Source: Oncomelania hupensis (taxonomy: Eukaryota > Mollusca > Gastropoda > Littorinimorpha > Pomatiopsidae). Taken from it: DNA of 64,000 nucleotides. Shown here piece by piece: positions 56,864 through 64,000 of this stretch (within the stretch, counting starts at the first letter, position 1; each line of letters opens with the position of its first letter). The notes under the pieces are model-generated. The model saw nothing but the letters and a program-made list of their open reading frames with translations. It was not told where the DNA came from and made no database searches. The DNA is taken from the NCBI GenBank assembly GCA_036898135.1, contig CM072522.1, positions 14,970,399-15,034,398 of the forward strand, read 5' to 3'. The position numbers were made by a program, and so were the translations under genes.

Positions 56864-58834
56864 CTAGGGTTCAGGACTAGGGTAAGATGCTTGGCATGGG
56901 ATACAGCATTTGACAGCCGTTTCTACTTGTTTGTCTATGCCAGGGAACCACACTTTTTCTCGGATGAGTTGTTTGGTCTTGACGATGCCTTGGTGCGATT
57001 GGTGCGCTAGAGTGATTATTTTCGCTTGAAGGCCTGTTGGGATGATGAGTCGATGACCACGTAAGAGTAGACCATCATAGGCTGAAATTTCATCTTTGAA
57101 ACGGGCATAAGCAACAATGTCTCGATCATGCCAATGTCCAGTCTGTATGGCAGTCATCACTTTCTGCAGGGTTGGGTCACGATGCGTTGCTTCTTTCACT
57201 TCATCTGATGTCATCGCTTGAGGAATGCAGTGTTTTGCCACGTAGCTGATGTACGCTTCTGATGCATTTTCTCTCTTGGGCTTAGTGGTTGGGTGTCTGC
57301 TGATGAAATCAGCTGGATTCATGTCATCTTTGCCAGGCTGATACTCTAGGTCCATCTGGTACGGTGCAAGACGTAAGCGTAGTCGCTCAATGCGGGCTGT
57401 GGTTGGTTTCTGACTTTTCAGGATGCCAATCAGTGGTTTGTGATCGGTGCGAACCTTGAAGATTGAACCATAGATGTAGAGGTGAAAATGTTCAACACCA
57501 AACACAACAGCCATCATCTCTCGTTCTGTTTGAGAGTATCGTTTTTCAGTGTCCGTGAGTGCACGACTCGCGTAGCATACAGGCTTGCCATCTTGAGTGA
57601 GAATTGCTCCAAGACCCACTGGACTAGCATCAATGATAATTTCAGTTGGCTTGTTGGGGTCAAAGTAAGCCATGACATGAGCTGCAGTAAGAGACTGTTT
57701 CAGAATCTCAAATGCTTGTTGCTGTGATGTACTCCACTTCCATGCTATATCTTTCCTGGTAAGTCGTCTCAAGGGCTCTGTGATTGTTGCATATCCAGGG
57801 ATAAATCTGGCAACATACTGGGTCATGCCGAGGAATGAGCGGACCTCGGAGGGATTTTTTGGCGGACTGGTCTCGGTTATGGTTCGGATCTTCTCAGGAT
57901 CAGGAGCTATGCCATATTTTCCAAACACATGACCAAAGAAAATGAGCTCGCTGACAGAAAAGAGACACTTGTCACGGTTGAGTTTTGCTCCGCTGGCTTG
58001 CAACTTGGCTAGGGTTGCTTGTAAGCTTGCATCATGGTCTTGTTGGGTTGCGCCATGAACAATAATATCATCACTCAGGTTTTTGGCACCTGTAATGTCA
58101 CATAACAGTTCTGCAATGGCATTCTGGAATATTTCTGCAGCAGCATTCACACCAAACAACAGTCGCTTGTACCGTCGGAGGCCAAGGTGAGTAGAGAAAG
58201 TTGTTATGTATTTGCTGTCTGGGTGAAGTTGCAGTTGATGATATGCGCTTGATAAGTCTAGTTTGCTGAAAACTGTTGATCCATTCAGCTAGTGAATTAG
58301 ATCATCAAGGGTCGGCATGGGGTGTTTTTCTCGCTTTATGGCTTTGTTAGCTTGTCTCATGTCTACACAAAGTCGCACGCCACCGGTTTTCTTTGGTACT
58401 ATGACGACAGGGCTCACCCAAGGTGTTGGTTCGTTCACTTTTTCTATGATGTCCTGTTCTAGACGTTGCAACTCTTTTTCCACATCAGCGCGGACATGGA
58501 AAGGGATGCGCCTGTGACGCTGTGAAACTGGTTGTACAGTTTCATCAATATGAAGTTTGATGAGGACACCATTAATCTTGCCAACTTTCCCATCAAATAG
58601 GGCAGGAAACTGACTAGGAATGTCAGAGGTCATCGCATTTGCTGACTGAGCAAACACGATTATGTTGAGAGCTTCAGCAGTCTCACCACTGAGTAGATTG
58701 CATGCTTGTTTGACATCTGTGTCTACAACATATAATTTTGTGTTCATGGACTTTTCTCTGTAAGACAGGGTGCTGAGCATACACCTCTTACAGGAAGGGG
58801 CTTGTTTGAACCATAAGGGTAGATAAATGGACAA
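56864..58834 (-). pseudogene. Reverse transcriptase, RNase H and integrase HHCC region, Gypsy element 2
   Basis: One reading frame interrupted by a TAG stop at 58289..58291. Upstream of it lie the N-terminal RT blocks (VNEPTPWVSPVVIV, GGVRLCVDMRQANKAI). Downstream lie the active-site box LSDDIIV, RNase H (IIDASPVGLGAIL, RTDHKPL) and the integrase zinc region (HQSHQG..., CCIPC). The frame then runs into the stop created by the 13-base duplication. It overlaps the gag-protease frame by 91 bases in a different frame, where a one-base loss near 58790..58810 best explains the break. Confidence 0.9.
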
Positions 58835-59997
58835 GGGTTGTATAGTTTATGTTGACCCAAGGTCTTGAAAGTTGACATGGTGATCACATTCACAGATGCT
58901 CCAGTGTCAATGACAAAAGGCACGCTTTTCTCACCAACATTTATTTTGACCACGTGGTTATTGGATCTCTTGCCAAGTGTGAAGACACTCTGATGACTTG
59001 GATTACTGTCATCATCATCATATGTAATGTCATCAGGGACACAGGGAAAATGAACTGACCTGACCTGGTTTCTGCGGCGTGTTGTTTCACAGACATGTGC
59101 AAAATGTCCGATTTTGTGACAGCTGATGCATATTTTTCCACGTGCTGGACATCGATTACGATGAGGGCAATGACCACCACAGTATCGGCAGGTAAAATGA
59201 CTATTCTGCGATGAATGGCTGTTTGATGGGGTACTACTACGATTGTTGTCACGACGGGGAACGGAATCACCACGGCGTGAATTGTGGCCATGACGAAATG
59301 AGTCACCAGACTGACCCACACTGCGTCGTTGGGTTTGATTACTAGGTTGACCACTACGACGGAATCGTTGTCGTTGTCGCTGCTCTGTGCTGACGGCGTT
59401 CGTTGCATCGGCAGTACTGCTACTTGCATTTTCGATTTCAATGGCCCTACGTTCCGATAGTTCAAATGCACAAGCTTCGTCCATTGTTTGTTTCAGTGTC
59501 AGATTATCTTTCAAGGCTTTCCTACGCACTCGGGTGGATGAACAACCTTGAATTATTTGCGAGAGCAATTCGGCATCATTGTCATGAAATTCACAGAGAC
59601 TTGCATGTATTCGTAGACGTAGACGTGTGTAGAATGAGTCGATGCTTTCCTCATGGTTTTGTTTCATTTGTCGGAACTTGAATGTCTCAAAGGAAATGTT
59701 CTTCTTCGGAGTGAAATATTCGGAAAGATTGTTCTTGAGTATCTCGTACTCGTTTGGCTGGCCATTCATTGTTGCTCCTACACCTTTCTGTTCATCAGAA
59801 AACGACTCAAAAATGTCAAACACATCGTCGCCACCATAGTGTAGTAAAAGTGCTTTCTTGCGACAATCAGCGGTGATGTTGAGAGCAAGCAACAAATTTT
59901 CCAACTTTGAAATCCACTTTTTCCACCTAACACCAGCGTTTGCCTCCTCAGGATGCACAGAGAATTTCTCAAATGCAGGTAATGCCATGTCGGACAT
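58744..59997 (-). CDS. Gag and protease of Gypsy element 2
   Basis: A 417-residue frame starting MSDMALPAFEKF. A Gag-like N-terminal half precedes an Arg/Ser/Asn-rich stretch. Then come two zinc knuckles (CRYCGGHCPHRNRC; CISCHKIGHFAHVC) and the protease motif VIDTGASVN. The frame ends soon after the protease start because of a frameshift into the RT frame. The gag itself looks open throughout. Confidence 0.9.
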   Translation of the reverse strand: MSDMALPAFEKFSVHPEEANAGVRWKKWISKLENLLLALNITADCRKKALLLHYGGDDVFDIFESFSDEQKGVGATMNGQPNEYEILKNNLSEYFTPKKNISFETFKFRQMKQNHEESIDSFYTRLRLRIHASLCEFHDNDAELLSQIIQGCSSTRVRRKALKDNLTLKQTMDEACAFELSERRAIEIENASSSTADATNAVSTEQRQRQRFRRSGQPSNQTQRRSVGQSGDSFRHGHNSRRGDSVPRRDNNRSSTPSNSHSSQNSHFTCRYCGGHCPHRNRCPARGKICISCHKIGHFAHVCETTRRRNQVRSVHFPCVPDDITYDDDDSNPSHQSVFTLGKRSNNHVVKINVGEKSVPFVIDTGASVNVITMSTFKTLGQHKLYNPCPFIYPYGSNKPLPVRGVCSAPCLTEKSP

Positions 59998-60086
59998 GTT
60001 ACACAGATCTAAATCTGGATCTAACTCGAAAACACTGGATATTACACTGGAAAAAAATCACAAATGTTTAATCCTCGTCGCCAAAA

Positions 60087-60315
60087 TGTAGTGTTTGAGG
60101 TGGAGGGAAAATACAGACAGAACAAACGTAACAAATAACACAACTCGTGTGTTGATGGTTCTGAGATGTATTCTGGCTGATGAACAGAATAGGAGAGTGT
60201 CCGTTACAAAGTCGTTGTTTCTAAAGCATGCTGGGTAAAAACATAAATACTGAAATCTCGTAAAGACACAAACCGGAAATACAATAGTTTTACTTTCGCT
60301 TTCATAAACATAACA
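60087..60315 (-). repeat. 5' LTR of Gypsy element 2
   Basis: 229 bases, followed by CTAAG. It differs from the other LTR by a CT indel, an A indel, TG/CA and T/A changes. Confidence 0.97.
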
Positions 60316-60329
60316 CTAAGTCTTTTTTA

Positions 60330-63300
60330 TGAATCATAGGTTAATTCTTTCGTTCTGTATCTTTCATAGCTGATCCTGACCCTCTGCATCTGTACGTTAC
60401 TGCCCCCACGGGCTCGGCTCCGCGCGCCGTGGGTGGACCCCATGCCTCTCTCTGGCTGGGTGACAAAGTTGCCTACCCCTTTTTCTTCTCTTTTGTCTTG
60501 TTTCTGTCTTATTGGTCCTTTCACCTATATTCTCTTCACCCTTAAATTCTCCCAGTATACTATGCAGTTTTGACTCCCTTTCTTCTGCCTTACCGGACTT
60601 TCCCTGTCTTCTTTTTCCCCATCATTCTTTCTTTTTCTACCCTTTTTCTCTGTGGCCTTCTCTTGGCCCCCTGCGTTTGCAGTTCAGGGCAACCCGTGTC
60701 GGAGGAGAATGGGATCCTGGAGGTTGAGGTCACTGAGGGACTGCGGTCCCTCACACTAACACACCTCTTTGGCCCGGACTTCTCCTAGACGGGAGGCTGG
60801 CGTGGCCCGCGTCAGTCAAGCGGCTGGTCGTGTATTGCCCTAGCTCTGCTAGAAGGCTGCGGCTCATGGGTCAAACTTGAACAAAACCGTAGTGGCAGTG
60901 CGGGATTGTCTGGGTGTATATCCCCTCTGTAGCCCTGGTGCGCTCCCTTGCTGGATTTTCCGCTTGGACGCATCCCCTTGTTGGACTCCGTGGTGGGTGG
61001 GGAGCAGGGGGGATGAATTCCTACTTTAAAATCATGGCTTCTACTAATAAAAGACGACTACGTGATGACAGACCGGACACGGACAGTGATATGGACATAC
61101 GACAGAAAGCTTGTGCATCTGGGGTGGATGGGGCCTGGCCTCGTTTTTTGGTTGTGGATGGGGACGGATTCGGCTCTGCCACTAGGCAAGCTGTCCCCGT
61201 TTGCCATCCACAAAGGTTTTCAATCCATTTCAACGGTTGGTTTCAAAGATGTGAGAAAACTTAGATCTGGGGCCTATCTGGTGGAGTGCTCAACCAAACG
61301 GGCGTCGGATTGTCTGCTAAAGAGGAATTTGACCGTCTTTGTTGACAGACAAATAAAAGTTTCTGTACATGGACGGTTGAATTCCTCCAAGGGAGTCACC
61401 CGATGCCAGGACTTGATTGAAATGTCCGATTTGGAAATCCGTGACGAGCTCTCCAGCCAGGGGGTCACAGCTGTACAAAGGGTTTATGTCACCAAAGGAT
61501 CTAAACGTATCCCAACTAATACTCTTTTTGTGACTTTTGCGATGGCCAAGCTGCCGGAGTCAATCAGGGTGGGATTTCTTAGAGTGAAGGTTACCCCTTT
61601 CACACCTTCGCCTTTGCGATGCTACCGTGGCCAAAGGTTTGGCCACGGTAGCAAGTTCTGCAAAAACAAAGAAACTTGCAGAGAGTGCGCCAAAGACAAA
61701 CACGAAGGTGAATGCAAAGACCCCATATGCTGTGTCAATTGCGCAGGGCAGCACTCTTCCAGCTCCAAAGACTGCCCTCAGTGGCAGTTGGAGCTTGAAA
61801 TTCAAAAGATACGGGCCACTGAGGGGTGCTCCTTTGGGACGCCAGAAAGAAAGTGCTGGAAAAAAGACCCATTCCTTTAGAATGATCCTTTGCGTCGGTG
61901 GCAGGTTCCACGCCTCTTGTGGAGTCTGCTACACATCGGACGATGGAAACCTGTATGAATAAAATGAATCAGATCTTGGAAGCGTTATGCAAGCGAATGG
62001 AAAGCCTCGAGAAAATGCTCACAGCGTTTAGTCAGAGGGGGGTCTCTCCAGCCCCATTGAACACATTGGAGAACGTGCAGACGGTCACGTCAAAAACCAC
62101 CCCTTGGGGTCATGAGCAATCTTGCCACTGTAGATTGTTCTAACCTATAAAGGGAAAAGTGAAAGCCCCAGTTGAAAACCTGTCTTGCCTTTGTAGGCAT
62201 GACAGATTCACTGCGGCAACAGTACCCCCGTTGGAGTGCCGGGGGTTTCAGTATAAATAGTATCCCCACTTTATGGAAATTTAGTGCTTTAAATTCCCAC
62301 TGTTGCTATCTTCCTCATTTACTCTTTCCCATTCCTGCTCTGTCCTATCACTCTGCTATACTATCTTCTTCTTCGCTAGATCAATGACCTACCTTTTTTC
62401 TTGAAAACTCTTCCTGGACAAGACTCCTTGTTTGTGTATGAGGTCTGTTGGATCAGCTTGGGAGTGTTGGACGCTTTCTGCTGGGTGGTCACTGGGGCTT
62501 CCTATGATGTTAGTATTTAGCAATATAGGCATTTTATATGTATATGTTTTGTTGATGATTTGTAATGATGGTTGTATTCTATTTTGTTTTTGTTACGGGG
62601 GTTCGCGTAGTTGAGGTAAACCCTCAGCCGTCCCCCGCGTGGGATGTCTTTATTGTAAAGTGACTGGCCAGTGGAGGGCATTCAATTTTCCCACTAGGGT
62701 TGTTTCAGCAGATCTTTTATGCGGATCGGGGGTTGTCCGGTCCTGATTTGGCTCGGAAGAGTCCGCTGGACCTAAAGCAACAATAAATCAATCAATCAAT
62801 CAAACGTCAAAAACCGTCACTCCAAGCGCGCAGACGGCCGTGCCAAAAGCCGTCACACCTGCCGCGAAGGAGGTTATGCCTCAGGCCGCCGCACCATCGG
62901 CAGGTTTTAGCGATCGGGCCGTCGCAGAGGCGGCCAAAATTTTAGTTGCTCAACAGAGGAGCGTCAGAGGAGGAGAGGGAAAGGTTGGAAGGGGTGTGAG
63001 AGAGAAGGAAGATATAAAATCCGGTGCTGGGGAGAAGGGGAGGAAGTCCGCTGGCAGTTCGGGTTCCGGGGCTTTGACAAAAAATCAAAGGCCCGGACCC
63101 CTTTCTTCCAAGCACCATCAACCTCTCGAGACGGAGAACCGTTTCGGGGAGTTGATGGACCATGAAGAGATGGACGAGGATCCGAAAGCTAAAGAGAAAT
63201 AATTGTGCTCTCGGAGATGAAAATTTTAGCATTCTTTTACTTCATTTTTATGTCCATTTTACAATGGAACTTCCGAGGGATAAGGGCAAATTATGAGGAG

Positions 63301-63370
63301 CTATGCTGTCTGCTGACAGAGCATCGACCTGAATTGTTGGCCCTTCAGGAAACTCTTATCAGAGAATGAT
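60330..63370 (+). mobile_element. Jockey/I-like LINE: 5' region, ORF1 and start of ORF2, interrupted
   Basis: The GC-rich leader (60330..61030) precedes ORF1. ORF1 starts at 61034 (MASTNKRRLRDDRPDTDSDM) and shifts frame near 61185. It then continues with PLGKLSPFAIHKGFQ, knuckle-like CYRGQRFGHGSKFC and CRECAKDKHEGEC, a coiled-coil-like MNKMNQILEALCKRMESL in a third frame, and an acidic/basic end at 63201. ORF2 begins at 63217 and shows the endonuclease start ILQWNFRGIRANYEEL and LLALQETLI before it is cut by retroposon R at about 63368. Retroposon R also splits ORF1 (62099..62803). The clade is inferred from ORF1 knuckles. Confidence 0.85.
62099..62803 (+). mobile_element. Retroposon R, copy 4 (longest)
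   Basis: 705 bases flanked by a 12-base target duplication ACGTCAAAAACC (62087..62098 and 62804..62815). It starts ACCCCTTGGGGTCATGAGC. It has TATAAATAG at about 62260 just after a cccccgttggagtgccggggg palindrome and ends CTAAAGCAACAATAAATC plus an AATC repeat. No long ORF. It gives the reference ends for the family. Confidence 0.9.
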
Positions 63371-64000
63371 TGATTGATTGATTGATTGTTGCTTTAGGTC
63401 CAGCGGACTCTTCCGAGCCAAATCAGGACCGGACAACCCCCGATCCGCATAAAAGATCTGCTGAAACAACTCTAGTGGGAAAATTGAATGCCCTCCACCG
63501 GCCAGTCACTTTACAATAAAGACATCCCACGCAGGGGACGGCTGAGGCTTTACCCCAACTACTCGAACCCCCGGTTACAAAAACAAAATAGAATACAAAC
63601 ATCATTATAAATTATCAACAAAACACATACATATAAAATGCCTATAGTGCTAAATAATACCATCATAGGTAGCCCTAGTGACCACCCGGCAGAAAGCGTC
63701 CAACACTCCCAAGCTGATCCAACAGACCTCATACACAAACAAGGAGTCTTGTCCAGGAAGAGTTTTCAAGAAAAAAGGTAGGTCATTGATCTAGCGAAGA
63801 AGAAGATAGTATAGCAGAGTGATAGGACAGAGCAGGAATGGGAAAGAGCAAATGAGGAAGACAGCGACAGTGGGAATTTAAAGCACTACATTTCCAGAAA
63901 GTGTGGTTACCATTTATACTGAAACCCCCGGCACTCCAACGGGGGTACTGTTGCCGCAGTGAATCTGTCATGCCTATAAAGGAAAGACAGGTTTTCAACT
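63368..64000 (-). mobile_element. Retroposon R, copy 5, cut by window edge
   Basis: Opposite orientation to copy 4 and very similar to it. Its ATTG/AATC repeat tail is at 63368..63386 and its 5' end lies beyond the window. It interrupts the LINE ORF2 start. Confidence 0.9.

Larger units (their letters stand above)
55349..60315 (-). mobile_element. Ty3/Gypsy LTR retrotransposon 2, defective
   Basis: A 4967-base element on the minus strand with LTRs 55349..55578 and 60087..60315 and a 5-base duplication CTAAG (55344..55348 and 60316..60320). The LTRs differ by about three substitutions and two small indels, so it is older than element 1. On the minus strand a purine tract AGGTAGGGAGGAA precedes the 3' LTR. 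A TGGCGACGAGG primer-site candidate lies 3 bases inside the 5' LTR. Gag, protease, RT, RNase H and integrase are recognisable, but pol has at least three lesions. Confidence 0.97.

Overview
This window looks like intergenic and intronic DNA from an invertebrate animal, most likely a lophotrochozoan and plausibly a gastropod mollusc; the taxonomic call is an inference from repeat style and gene families, not from a diagnostic gene. The genes are split into short exons with GT/AG borders. Long (CT)n, (AAT)n and (GATA)n microsatellites are frequent, and LTR, LINE, SINE and DNA-transposon copies cover much of the sequence. There is one 500-base assembly gap (36371..36870). No prokaryotic genes, rRNA operon, true tRNA gene or CRISPR array was seen.

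Host genes. (1) On the minus strand, five exons (13573..13818, 12383..12510, 11542..11629, 9242..9349, 1131..1418) join with matching codon phases into a THAP-domain gene that runs off the left edge. (2) A second minus-strand gene has an exon paralogous to the last of these (30686..30931), then 27014..27093, then a terminal exon with ten C2H2 zinc fingers (25478..26508) that carries a two-base frameshift. Both genes carry repeated VKxE(P) motifs that fit the SUMO-attachment consensus. (3) A plus-strand THAP first exon is intact at 38389..38528; its paralog at 15467..17428 is dead, split by a solo LTR and by a one-base deletion. A lone plus-strand exon (36100..36177) matches the 9242..9349 exon. 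(4) An aspartate-rich repeat ORF (37746..38256 and 36871..37000, minus) is split by a LINE. (5) Three plus-strand exons (47170..47295, 49275..49352, 54970..55105) suggest a gene with lysine-rich segments and an RRM, tentatively nucleolin-like.

Mobile DNA. Two Ty3/Gypsy elements are complete end to end: 3221..7784 has identical LTRs and looks recent, and 55349..60315 is older with at least three lesions in pol. A 1818-base solo LTR lies at 15531..17348. LINE pieces come from several families, including five copies of one with a (GGATA)n tail, two of them tail to tail. A non-autonomous retroposon of up to 705 bases with simple-repeat tails occurs six times. SINEs with tRNA heads or 5S rRNA heads occur. 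DNA transposons with clear inverted ends lie at 9645..10589, 40634..41395, 47487..49121, 49861..50166 and 50171..50535, and a 192-base MITE at 39531..39722.

Other structure. A 32-base minisatellite of about 52 copies (44648..46310) shows higher-order periods of 256 and 128 bases and lies between 43-base inverted repeats 3.4 kb apart. A 306-base foldback element has telomere-like TTAGGG runs at its centre. A 478-base hairpin-forming inverted repeat lies at 33438..33915.
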